A DNA stretch of 64,000 bases from F22 sp963678855 (GTDB lineage Bacteria > Bacteroidota > Bacteroidia > Bacteroidales > Bacteroidaceae), in contig OY787448.1 in the NCBI GenBank assembly GCA_963678855.1, positions 2,108,001 through 2,172,000 on the forward strand. The letters are read 5' to 3'. Shown here one piece after another: positions 53,957 to 62,265 of this stretch. The position numbers and the translations under genes are program-made. The notes beneath the pieces were generated by a model, which worked only from the letters and a program-made list of their open reading frames with translations, made no database searches and was not told where the DNA came from. Numbering within the stretch: the first letter of the stretch is position 1; each line of letters opens with the position of its first letter.

Positions 53957-54808
53957 ATGTTGCGTATCGCAGTACAAGCCAAAGGTCGTCTTTTCGAAGA
54001 GACAATGAACATGCTTCAAGAAGCTGATATTAAAATCAGCAGTGCTAAACGTAAATTACTCGTGCAATCACCAAACTTCCCAGTCGAAGTCCTATTCTTG
54101 CGTGATGATGACATCCCACAAACCGTAGCCACTGGTATGGCCGATATCGGTGTCGTTGGTGAAAATGAGTATGCGGAAAAGAAAGAAGATGCTGTAATTC
54201 TCGAGCGCCTTGGGTTTAGCAAATGCCGTCTTTCTATTGCTATACCAAATAGTATTGACTATCCTGGGAGTGAATGGTTGGAAGGTAAGAAAATTGCGAC
54301 TAGCTATCCAGTAATTTTACAAGACTTTTTGGATCAAGCAGGTGTGAAGAACTGTGAGATTCATGTAATTACTGGGTCTGTAGAAGTTTCTCCATCTATT
54401 GGTTTGGCCGATGGTATTTTTGATATCGTAAGCTCAGGATCCACTCTAGTGAGTAACCGTTTGAAAGAAGTGGAAGTAGCTATGCAGTCGGAAGCTTTGC
54501 TTATTGGCAATAAAGATCTTTCTGAAGAAAAGAAAGCTATTCTTGATGAACTTATGTTCCGCTTGGAAAGCGTAAAACGTGCAGAAGATAAAAAGTACGT
54601 GATGATGAACTTGCCAAAAGATAAAATTGAAGAAATGGTCGCAGCACTACCAGGGGCTAAGAGTCCTACGATTATGCCACTAGCTGATAAAGATTGGTGT
54701 TCTGTACACACAGTTGTGGATGAACACTGTTTCTGGGAGATTATTGGTAAACTGAAAGAACTAGGTGCCGAGGGTATCTTGGTATTGCCTATCGAAAAGA
54801 TGATATAA
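53957..54808 (+). CDS. hisG: ATP phosphoribosyltransferase, long form
   Basis: First enzyme of histidine synthesis. 283 residues: catalytic domain with LRIAVQAKGRLFEETMNML and DIVSSGSTLVSNRLKEV (PRPP loop), then a C-terminal HisG_C domain (KKYVMMNLPKDKIEEMVAALPG ... WCSVHTVVDEHCFWEII), so it is the HisZ-independent form with the histidine-feedback domain. It starts 70 nt after the attenuator terminator. Confidence 0.96.
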   Translation: MLRIAVQAKGRLFEETMNMLQEADIKISSAKRKLLVQSPNFPVEVLFLRDDDIPQTVATGMADIGVVGENEYAEKKEDAVILERLGFSKCRLSIAIPNSIDYPGSEWLEGKKIATSYPVILQDFLDQAGVKNCEIHVITGSVEVSPSIGLADGIFDIVSSGSTLVSNRLKEVEVAMQSEALLIGNKDLSEEKKAILDELMFRLESVKRAEDKKYVMMNLPKDKIEEMVAALPGAKSPTIMPLADKDWCSVHTVVDEHCFWEIIGKLKELGAEGILVLPIEKMI

Positions 54809-54825
54809 TTTAAAACCTTGCTGTT

Positions 54826-55734
54826 ATGCTGAAAGATCTAATAGCCAAAATTCGTTACAAAGTCCGTTATGGAAGCCAAGTGGAGTGGTTTAATTTTTTG
54901 TATATGATTACAAGAAAGAAGCATGCTTATATTCCTAGAATAGCTTCTATTGATGAGACTATTGATAAGATAATCACCGACAAGTGCTCAATAAGTCGCT
55001 TTGGAGATGGTGAAGTCATGTTGACTTTGTCGCATAAAAATATTCGCTACCAAGTAGGAAGTGAAGAACTTGCAGCTAAGCTCACTGAAATTCTAACATC
55101 TGATGTAGAAGGACATCTGATTGGATTATCAGACACGTTTCGAGACTTATACAGATATAACCGTAAAGCTAGACGTTTCTGGCGAACGCATTTTTATCTG
55201 TTTGAGAATCTATGGCTAGATAGATTGAATCCTGATCAGCAATATTATAATACTTTTGTGTCTCGCCCGTATATGGATTTTGCAGATCGTTCTCAAAGTA
55301 TGGGGTGGTTCAAGCATCTTAAACAGGCTTGGGAGGATAGGGACATTGTCTTTATCGAAGGTGCTAAAAGTCGATTAGGAGTAGGTAACGATTTATTCGA
55401 TAATGCACGTTCCATTCGTCGCATCATCGGCCCACCACAAAACGCTTTTGAAAAACGAGATGAAATCATTCGTGAAGCGACTAAGCTTGATAAGGGTGTA
55501 TTAATCGTTTTAGCGCTTGGGCCAGCAGCAACTGTGTTAGCATATGAACTACATAAGCAGGGTTACCAATCGCTGGATATGGGACACGTAGATGTTGAAT
55601 ATGAATGGTGTAAACTTGGAGTCGCAACTAAAGTGAACCTCGCAGCAAAGAATGTCAATGAAGTATCAGGTGGTAATACGGTAACCGATGCTGGGGATGA
55701 GTATCGTTCTCAGATTATTGCCCAGATAAAATAA
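54826..55734 (+). CDS. GT-D-type glycosyltransferase (DUF1792/SP_1767-like) inside the his operon
   Basis: 302 residues, cytoplasmic. The GT-D signature appears as SISRFGDGEVMLTLSHKNIRYQ near residues 53-74, with the conserved DGE metal/nucleotide motif, followed later by DIVFIEGAKSRLGVGNDLFDNA, IRRIIGPPQNAF, VLIVLALGPAATVLAYELHKQGYQSLDMGHVDVEYEW. This matches DUF1792 proteins that glycosylate serine-rich or other acceptors in other bacteria. It lies 18 nt behind hisG and 20 nt before hisD, with no sign of its own promoter. Connection to histidine metabolism is unexplained; a transferred or shuffled gene is possible. Confidence 0.82.
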   Translation: MLKDLIAKIRYKVRYGSQVEWFNFLYMITRKKHAYIPRIASIDETIDKIITDKCSISRFGDGEVMLTLSHKNIRYQVGSEELAAKLTEILTSDVEGHLIGLSDTFRDLYRYNRKARRFWRTHFYLFENLWLDRLNPDQQYYNTFVSRPYMDFADRSQSMGWFKHLKQAWEDRDIVFIEGAKSRLGVGNDLFDNARSIRRIIGPPQNAFEKRDEIIREATKLDKGVLIVLALGPAATVLAYELHKQGYQSLDMGHVDVEYEWCKLGVATKVNLAAKNVNEVSGGNTVTDAGDEYRSQIIAQIK

Positions 55735-55753
55735 AGAATATTATTTAGAAGAG

Positions 55754-57037
55754 ATGATTGAAACGATACGTTTTCCTGAAAAATCACAATGGAAGGAAGT
55801 ACTAGCTCGTCCAGTGTTGGCGAGTCAAGACTTACAGTCTATTGTAGAACCCATTATAAAAGAAGTTCAAGGTAGTGGTGATCGAGCTGTGATTGCATAC
55901 GAGAAGAAATTTGATGGGTGTGAATTGACTAGTTTAGCTGTAACCAAGGAAGAGTTTGATGCAGCTGAAAAGGCAGTGAGTCAAGAGTTGAAAGATGCCA
56001 TTAATATGGCTCATGAGCAAATTGAAGCTTTCCATAAGTCACAAGAATTTGAACCCACTGTGGTTGAAAATCGTCCTGGTGTACGTTGCTGGCAGGAAGC
56101 ACGCGCTATTGAGCGAGTAGGACTCTATGTACCTGGGGGAACAGCCCCTTTATTCAGTACTGTGTTGATGCTTGCTGTACCAGCTGCTATCTCAGGATGT
56201 GGGCAAATTGTGTTGTGCACTCCTCCTAGTAAAGAAGGAAAAATCCATCCAGCCATTTTGTATGCAGCCACTGTAGCTGGTGTGACTAAAGTGTATAAGG
56301 CTGGTGGAGTTCAAGCGATTGCAGCCATGGCATACGGCACTGAATCGGTTCCTAATGTGTATAAGATTTTTGGCCCTGGTAATCAATATGTAACTGCTGC
56401 TAAACAGTACGTAAGCCTACGTGACGTAGCTATCGATATGCCAGCAGGCCCATCTGAAGTAGAAGTGTTAGCCGATGAGACAGCAGATCCTGCATTTGTA
56501 GCAGCCGATTTATTATCTCAGGCTGAACATGGAGCTGATAGTCAGTCTATTTTGATTACAACTTCAGAGAAGCTTATAAAAGAGGTTCAACTAGAGGTTA
56601 AGAAACAACTAGATGAACTTCCAAGACGTGAATTTGCAGCTAAAGCTTTGACACACAGTCGCATCTTACTTGTTCAAGATATGGATGAGGCTATTGCTAT
56701 GACCAACACGTATGCACCAGAACATCTTATTGTACAAACTCAAAACTATATGGATGTTGTACCTCGTATCATCAATGCAGGCTCTGTCTTCTTAGGCCCG
56801 TATAGTTGCGAGAGTGCAGGAGATTATGCTTCTGGAACAAACCATACTCTGCCGACCAACGGATATGCTCGCGCTTATAGCGGTGTAAATTTAGATAGCT
56901 TTATCCGTAAGATTACATTCCAAGAACTGACAAAGGAAGGAATCGATACGATAGGTCCAGCAATCGAACTGATGGCCGCAACCGAACAGTTGGATGGGCA
57001 TAAGAATGCTGTTACTGTTCGTCTGAAAAAGAAATAA
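55754..57037 (+). CDS. hisD: Histidinol dehydrogenase
   Basis: Zinc, NAD-dependent oxidation of histidinol to histidine. 427 residues with YVPGGTAPLFSTVLMLAVPA, VYKAGGVQAIAAMAYGT, KIFGPGNQYVTAAKQYV, DMPAGPSEVEVLAD, DLLSQAEHGADSQSILIT, and the C-terminal GDYASGTNHTLPTNGYAR, covering the zinc ligands and catalytic histidines. Third gene of the his transcript. Confidence 0.97.
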   Translation: MIETIRFPEKSQWKEVLARPVLASQDLQSIVEPIIKEVQGSGDRAVIAYEKKFDGCELTSLAVTKEEFDAAEKAVSQELKDAINMAHEQIEAFHKSQEFEPTVVENRPGVRCWQEARAIERVGLYVPGGTAPLFSTVLMLAVPAAISGCGQIVLCTPPSKEGKIHPAILYAATVAGVTKVYKAGGVQAIAAMAYGTESVPNVYKIFGPGNQYVTAAKQYVSLRDVAIDMPAGPSEVEVLADETADPAFVAADLLSQAEHGADSQSILITTSEKLIKEVQLEVKKQLDELPRREFAAKALTHSRILLVQDMDEAIAMTNTYAPEHLIVQTQNYMDVVPRIINAGSVFLGPYSCESAGDYASGTNHTLPTNGYARAYSGVNLDSFIRKITFQELTKEGIDTIGPAIELMAATEQLDGHKNAVTVRLKKK

Positions 57038-57075
57038 TAGCTACATAAGACTCAATAAGAACTAAACAAACAATC

Positions 57076-58140
57076 ATGAATAGAACTCTAGCACAACTCG
57101 TGCGTCCCAATATATGGGCACTGAAAGCCTACTCGTCGGCACGTGATGAATTCCAAGCTCAAGAAGGGGTGGAGTACGTTTACTTCGATGCCAATGAGAA
57201 TCCGAATGAACAAGATTCATTGGCCATCAATAGATATCCAGATCCATTGCAGATGGAGGTGAAAACAGAGATTGGTAGTCTACGCAACTTGAACCCTTTA
57301 AACTTGTTCTTGGGGAACGGTAGTGATGAGGCTATTGATGTCTTGTACCGCGTTTTCTGCGAGCCAAGGTTAGATAATGTTGTAGCTATCAATCCAAGTT
57401 ATGGTATGTATGCAGTCTGTGCGCATACTAATGATGTTGCACTGAAAGAAGTGCCTCTTAACAAGGATTTCTCCCTGAATGTAGATGCGTTACTAGATGC
57501 TTGCGATGCACATACTAAGATGATATTCTTATGTTCACCAAATAACCCATCAGGCAATCTGCTAGAAAGAGAAAATGTGCTTCGCATCGTGGAAAACTTT
57601 GATGGTATTGTGGTGATTGATGAAGCATATATCGATTTTGCACCAGAAGGCAATAGCTGGTGTGGCCTTTGGGATAAATATCCTCGTGTTGTTGTCCTTC
57701 AAACTTTCAGTAAGGCATGGGGTGCAGCAGCTATGCGTTTGGGTATGGCATGGGCATCAACTGAGATTATCGACCTGATGAACAAGGTGAAATACCCATA
57801 CAATGTCAACTTGCTTACTCAGCAAAAAGCTCTTGAAATCCTAGCAGATGCAGACGCAGTACAAGCGCAGATGGATGAGATTCTTAGCGAGCGCAGCCGC
57901 TTGCTTGCTGCTTTGGAGAATATGACTGAAGTAGAAGAAGTCTTCCCTACAGATGCTAACTTTATATTAGTTCGTGTGAAAGATGCAAACGCCATGTATG
58001 ACTATTTAATCGCTCAAGGAGTGATTGTACGTAATCGTCATAAGCAACTACACTGTGATAACTGTCTTCGTATTACGGTAGGACTTCCAAGTGAAAATAC
58101 AGCATTGCTAGATGCTATGAACGCATATGCCACAAAATAA
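57076..58140 (+). CDS. hisC: Histidinol-phosphate aminotransferase
   Basis: PLP enzyme forming L-histidinol phosphate from imidazole acetol phosphate. 354 residues; LVRPNIWALKAYSSARDEF at the N-terminus, LFLGNGSDEAIDVLYR, CSPNNPSGNLL, VVIDEAYIDFAPE, and the PLP-lysine segment TFSKAWGAAAMRLGMAW, ending in CLRITVGLPSEN. It starts 38 nt after hisD; its end overlaps an alternative upstream start of hisB. Confidence 0.96.
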   Translation: MNRTLAQLVRPNIWALKAYSSARDEFQAQEGVEYVYFDANENPNEQDSLAINRYPDPLQMEVKTEIGSLRNLNPLNLFLGNGSDEAIDVLYRVFCEPRLDNVVAINPSYGMYAVCAHTNDVALKEVPLNKDFSLNVDALLDACDAHTKMIFLCSPNNPSGNLLERENVLRIVENFDGIVVIDEAYIDFAPEGNSWCGLWDKYPRVVVLQTFSKAWGAAAMRLGMAWASTEIIDLMNKVKYPYNVNLLTQQKALEILADADAVQAQMDEILSERSRLLAALENMTEVEEVFPTDANFILVRVKDANAMYDYLIAQGVIVRNRHKQLHCDNCLRITVGLPSENTALLDAMNAYATK

Positions 58141-58147
58141 GAAATCA

Positions 58148-59284
58148 ATGAAAAAGAAAGTACTATTTATAGATAGAGATGGAACACTTGTTGTCGAACC
58201 TCCAGTAGACTATCAATTAGATGCCTTGGAGAAATTGGCGTTTGTACCAGGAGTTATGAAGCACCTTGGCTTTATCCGTGAGAAGCTCGATTTTGAGTTT
58301 GCCATGGTTACTAACCAAGACGGTCTTGGTACAGATTCTTTCCCAGAAAATTCGTTCTGGCCACCACACAATTTGATGATGCAAACTCTAGAAGGTGAAG
58401 GCATCACGTGGGATGAGATATTTATCGACCCTACTATGCCAGAGGAAAATGCACCAACGCGTAAGCCAGGCACAGCTATGCTGACTAAGTATATTGATAA
58501 TGAAGATTATGACTTGGCAGGCAGCTTTGTGATTGGTGATCGTTATACCGATGTGCAGTTGGCGAAGAATCTAGGTTGTAAGGCTATCTACATGCAGCTA
58601 GATACTGCTGAAACTCGTCAAGACCTAGAAGAGAAAGCCTTGACCGACTCTTGTGCTTTGATTACCACAGATTGGGCTTTGATTGCACAGTTTTTGTTTG
58701 CTGGAGAGCGCACAGCCACTGTACAACGTACGACACAGGAAACAGATATTTATGTGTCTGTAGGTCTCGATGGAAACGGTACTTCTGATATCTCTACTGG
58801 CTTAAGCTTCTTTGACCATATGCTTGAACAAATTGGTAAGCATGGTGGCATCGATTTGACTATCCGTGTTAAAGGTGACCTTGACGTAGATGAGCACCAC
58901 ACAATTGAAGATACAGCCCTTGCTCTAGGTGAATGCCTGAAGAATGCTCTAGGCGACAAACGCGGAATAGAGCGTTATGGATATTGTCTACCTATGGATG
59001 ACTGTCTATGTTCGGTAGTTCTAGATTTTGGCGGACGTCCATGGCTCGTATGGGATGCAGAGTTCAATAGAGAGATGGTGGGAGATATGCCTACAGAGAT
59101 GTTTCTGCATTTCTTTAAGTCACTAAGCGACACGGCTTTGATGAATCTTAATGTGAAGGCAGAAGGCGCCAATGAGCATCACAAAATTGAAGGTATCTTT
59201 AAGGCTTTAGCTCGTGCACTTAAGATGGCTATACGCCGTGATATCTACAAGTATGAACTCCCATCTACCAAAGGAGTGTTGTAG
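58148..59284 (+). CDS. hisB: Bifunctional histidinol-phosphatase / imidazoleglycerol-phosphate dehydratase
   Basis: 378 residues from the ATG at 58148; an in-frame ATG at 58127 inside hisC adds only MPQNKKS. The N-terminal HAD phosphatase (1-165) has LFIDRDGTL, VTNQDGLGT and GDRYTDVQLAKNLG. The C-terminal IGP dehydratase has GTGxx-type LSFFDHMLEQIGKHGG, DEHHTIEDTALALGE and EGANEHHKIEGIFKALARALK metal-binding segments. This fused order is the standard Gammaproteobacteria/Bacteroidetes HisB. No hisH/A/F/I genes follow; the next gene is serS. Confidence 0.96.
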   Translation: MKKKVLFIDRDGTLVVEPPVDYQLDALEKLAFVPGVMKHLGFIREKLDFEFAMVTNQDGLGTDSFPENSFWPPHNLMMQTLEGEGITWDEIFIDPTMPEENAPTRKPGTAMLTKYIDNEDYDLAGSFVIGDRYTDVQLAKNLGCKAIYMQLDTAETRQDLEEKALTDSCALITTDWALIAQFLFAGERTATVQRTTQETDIYVSVGLDGNGTSDISTGLSFFDHMLEQIGKHGGIDLTIRVKGDLDVDEHHTIEDTALALGECLKNALGDKRGIERYGYCLPMDDCLCSVVLDFGGRPWLVWDAEFNREMVGDMPTEMFLHFFKSLSDTALMNLNVKAEGANEHHKIEGIFKALARALKMAIRRDIYKYELPSTKGVL

Positions 59285-59307
59285 TAGCTTAAAACCGAGG
59301 GTATGAT

Positions 59308-59338
59308 TTGTTCACACCAGAAAAAACTGCTATATTTG
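59308..59338 (+). promoter_or_regulatory. Promoter of serS
   Basis: TTG at 59308-59310, 20 nt, TATATTTG at 59331-59338; leader about 33 nt. Confidence 0.65.
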
Positions 59339-59377
59339 CGCTTCTAGAAAGATAATCAATTAAAACAATATACTAGT

Positions 59378-60652
59378 ATGTTGACCATCAAACAGATTAC
59401 AGACCAAAAAGAGGCTGTTATCGCAGGATTGAAAAAGAAGCATTTTGCTGATGCCGAGGCAGTGATTGATCAAATCCTTGCCTTCAATGATAAGCGTAAA
59501 AAAACGCAAGCTCAACTAGACGACCAATTGGCTGAAGGTAAGAAAGCAGCTAAGCAAATCGGCATGTTGATGAAGCAAGGTAAGCAAGAAGAAGCAACTG
59601 CTATTCGTGAGAAAGTTGCCGCTTACAAAGAAAGTAATAAAGAGCTTGAAGCGACAATGAATCAAGCTGAACAAGATATGAAGGAGTTGTTGTACACGGT
59701 TCCAAACGTACCTCATGAAAGTGTGCCAGAAGGTCGCACAGAAGAGGACAACGTAGTAGAACGTCAAGGTGGCGACCCTGCTAGTCTTCCAGAGAACGCA
59801 TTGCCTCACTGGGATTTGGCTAAGAAATACGATCTTATCGACTTCGAACTTGGTGTGAAAATTTCTGGTGCTGGTTTCCCTGTTTACAAAGGAAAGGGTG
59901 CTCGTCTTCAACGTGCTTTGATCAACTTCTTTATGGACGAGGCTGCTAAAGCTGGTTATGCTGAAGTAGAAGTGCCTTATCTTGTCAATGAAGCATCTGG
60001 TTATGGTACTGGTCAACTTCCTGATAAAGAAGGACAAATGTATCACGATGCACAAGATGATTTATACTTGATTCCTACAGCTGAGGTACCCGTTACAAAT
60101 ATCTACCGTGATGTCATTCTTGATGAAAGCCAATTGCCAATCAAGAACTGTGCTTACTCTGCATGTTTCCGTCGTGAGGCTGGTAGCTATGGTAAGGATG
60201 TACGTGGTCTAAACCGTCTACACCAATTTAATAAGGTAGAAATTGTACGCATCGATACTCCTGAGCATTCTTACGAATCTTTGGATGAGATGATCTCTCA
60301 TGTAGAAGGTTTGATCGAAAAACTAGAATTGCCATACCGTATCCTTCGTTTATGTAGTGGTGATGTAAGTTTCACATCGTCTATTACATTTGACTTTGAG
60401 GTATATAGTGCAGCTCAAGAACGTTGGTTGGAAGTTTCTTCTGTGTCTAACTTTGAGTCTTACCAAGCAAATCGTTTGAAATGTCGTTATAAAGGTAAAG
60501 ACAAGAAAGCTACACTGTGTCACACTTTGAATGGTAGTGCGTTGGCATTGCCACGTATCATGGCTGCGTTCCTTGAGAACCACCAAACTCCAGAAGGTAT
60601 CGTGATTCCTGAAGCGTTGCGCCCTTATACTGGATTCGATATTATCGACTAA
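59378..60652 (+). CDS. serS: Seryl-tRNA synthetase
   Basis: Charges tRNA-Ser (and tRNA-Sec where present). 424 residues: N-terminal two-helix coiled-coil arm (about 25-105) that contacts the long variable arm of tRNA-Ser, then the class II core with motif 2 FRREAGSYGKDVRGLNRLHQF and motif 3 NGSALALPRIMAAFLENHQ plus TPEGIVIPEALRPYTG. One tRNA-Ser lies elsewhere in this window (4.3 kb). Own promoter, followed by a strong terminator. Confidence 0.97.
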   Translation: MLTIKQITDQKEAVIAGLKKKHFADAEAVIDQILAFNDKRKKTQAQLDDQLAEGKKAAKQIGMLMKQGKQEEATAIREKVAAYKESNKELEATMNQAEQDMKELLYTVPNVPHESVPEGRTEEDNVVERQGGDPASLPENALPHWDLAKKYDLIDFELGVKISGAGFPVYKGKGARLQRALINFFMDEAAKAGYAEVEVPYLVNEASGYGTGQLPDKEGQMYHDAQDDLYLIPTAEVPVTNIYRDVILDESQLPIKNCAYSACFRREAGSYGKDVRGLNRLHQFNKVEIVRIDTPEHSYESLDEMISHVEGLIEKLELPYRILRLCSGDVSFTSSITFDFEVYSAAQERWLEVSSVSNFESYQANRLKCRYKGKDKKATLCHTLNGSALALPRIMAAFLENHQTPEGIVIPEALRPYTGFDIID

Positions 60653-60695
60653 AAGTATATTGTAGGTGTCTTACCTATTTTGATACATTATTATA

Positions 60696-60740
60696 CAGAG
60701 AGCAAGTCAATAGCTATTTGACTTGCTCTCTGCTGTTTTA
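60696..60740. terminator. Terminator after serS
   Basis: CAGAGAGCAAGTCAA (60696-60710) and TTGACTTGCTCTCTG (60718-60732) form a perfect 15-bp stem with a 7-nt loop, followed by CTGTTTTAT. Confidence 0.85.
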
Positions 60741-60755
60741 TAGGAGAATAGCAGC

Positions 60756-60817
60756 TTTTAATAGGAAGAACCTTCCCTGTCATCCACGATTGCCAGAGGG
60801 CTGTCTTCCTATTAAAA
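60756..60817. repeat. 14-bp perfect inverted repeat element, 62 bp
   Basis: TTTTAATAGGAAGA (60756-60769) and TCTTCCTATTAAAA (60804-60817) are exact reverse complements around a 34-nt middle that has its own partial pairing (CCCT/AGGG). It lies between the serS and trpB terminators. It may be a small mobile-element remnant or a structured transcript end. Confidence 0.6.
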
Positions 60818-60821
60818 CGAA

Positions 60822-60859
60822 ACTTCCCACTTAGTACGTTGATGTAGTAAGTGGGAAGT
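60822..60859 (-). terminator. Terminator after trpB
   Basis: ACTTCCCACTTA (60822-60833) and TAAGTGGGAAGT (60848-60859) form a perfect 12-bp stem. On the minus strand it is followed by TTCGTTTTAAT, 45 nt beyond the trpB stop. Confidence 0.75.
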
Positions 60860-60904
60860 AATCCATTGAAAGCTAGTAAGTGTAGCTGTTAGTTCTATAT
60901 TCTC

Positions 60905-62104
60905 TTAATCAGGAAGTCCGTACTTATCTACTACGAAGTCGATATCCTTATCTCCACGACCACTAAGGTTGACTAGGATAGATGTGCGAGGTTCGCGTTG
61001 AGCAAGCTTGATAGCATAAGCTACAGCGTGTGCACTTTCTAAGGCAGGGATGATACCTTCTAGGCGGCTCAATTCGTAGAATGCATCTATACACTCTTGG
61101 TCGCTGATTGGCTCGTAATCTACACGCTTCATATCGTTAAGCATACTGTGTTCAGGACCTACACCTGGATAGTCCAAACCAGACGCTACAGAATAGACTG
61201 GAGCAGGCTCGCCCTTTTCATCTTGAAGCAAGTGGCATTTGAAACCATGGATAATACCTGGTTTGCCTAAAGTAGCCGTTGCTGCGTGCTCACCAAGATT
61301 AAGTGATAGACCACCTGGTTCTACACCATATAGTTTACATGGGTCGTCCAAGAAAGCGCTAAACATACCGATGGCATTACTACCACCACCGACACATGCT
61401 ACGACGCTATCAGGCAATTCACCTGTCATGTCAAAAAATTGTTCTTTAGCTTCGATACCGACTACACGTTGGAAATCGCGCACCATCATAGGGAATGGGT
61501 GAGGTCCTACTACAGAACCGATACAGTAGATTGAATTGATAGGATCTTTAAGATATGCTTCGAATGCAGAGTCTACTGCTTCTTTAAGTGTCTTAAGTCC
61601 GTGAGATACTGGTACTACAGTAGCACCAAGAATCTTCATGCGTACAACATTAGGGTGCTCCTTAGCGATATCTACTTCACCCATGTGAATCTCACACTCT
61701 AGTCCGAAGTAAGCTGCTGCTGTTGCAAGTGCTACACCGTGTTGGCCTGCACCAGTTTCAGCGATAAGCTTCTTCTTGCCCATGTGTTTAGCCAAAAGTG
61801 CTTCACCCATACAATGATTCAACTTATGTGCACCTGAGTGGTTCAAATCTTCACGCTTTAGATAAATACGGCCACCATACTTTTCGCTAAGTCGATTACA
61901 ATAATATACTGGAGTAGGACGTCCTTGATAGTGTTTACGGATACTACGTAGTTCACTAATAAATTTGTGCGACTTACTGATAGAATAATACGCCTCAGTA
62001 ATTTTGTCCATTTCTTCCTGAAGTTGAGGAGGAATGAAAGAACCTCCATATTCTTGGAAGAAGCCCTCTTTGTTGGGATATACTTTAAAATAATCTTTTT
62101 CCAT
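60905..62104 (-). CDS. trpB: Tryptophan synthase beta subunit
   Basis: PLP enzyme joining indole and serine to tryptophan. 399 residues: FFQEYGGSFIPPQLQEEM, GRPTPVYYC, LKREDLNHSGAHKLNHCMGEALLA with the PLP lysine (HSGAHK, where most enzymes have HTGAHK), AETGAGQHGVALATAAA, ACVGGGSNAIGMFSAF (phosphate-binding GGGSN), GLDYPGVGPEHS and ILVNLSGRGDKD. It has its own promoter and terminator, with no trpA beside it, so it is not in a trp operon here. Confidence 0.95.
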   Translation of the reverse strand: MEKDYFKVYPNKEGFFQEYGGSFIPPQLQEEMDKITEAYYSISKSHKFISELRSIRKHYQGRPTPVYYCNRLSEKYGGRIYLKREDLNHSGAHKLNHCMGEALLAKHMGKKKLIAETGAGQHGVALATAAAYFGLECEIHMGEVDIAKEHPNVVRMKILGATVVPVSHGLKTLKEAVDSAFEAYLKDPINSIYCIGSVVGPHPFPMMVRDFQRVVGIEAKEQFFDMTGELPDSVVACVGGGSNAIGMFSAFLDDPCKLYGVEPGGLSLNLGEHAATATLGKPGIIHGFKCHLLQDEKGEPAPVYSVASGLDYPGVGPEHSMLNDMKRVDYEPISDQECIDAFYELSRLEGIIPALESAHAVAYAIKLAQREPRTSILVNLSGRGDKDIDFVVDKYGLPD

Positions 62105-62142
62105 GGCTTTCTAATAGCTAAATGTTGAATTGATTTGTTTGA

Positions 62143-62172
62143 CAAAAGTACTGAAAAAATACGAGGCAGCAA
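62143..62172 (-). promoter_or_regulatory. Promoter of trpB
   Basis: Minus strand TTG (plus 62170-62172), 19 nt, TACTTTTG (plus 62143-62150). Leader about 30 nt, so there is no room for a trp leader peptide or riboswitch. Divergent from the glycosyltransferase promoter. Confidence 0.65.
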
Positions 62173-62181
62173 ATAATTTTC

Positions 62182-62189
62182 TATCTTTG
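62182..62189 (+). promoter_or_regulatory. Promoter -7 element of the family 4 glycosyltransferase
   Basis: TATCTTTG followed by CATGG; the gene starts about 70 nt after the expected transcription start. It is back to back with the trpB promoter. Confidence 0.5.
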
Positions 62190-62265
62190 CATGGTATTAT
62201 ATAAGAAAGGAGTCAACGACAATCTGATTTACTCCTTCCGTCCTTTTATATTGAAAGAGAAATAA

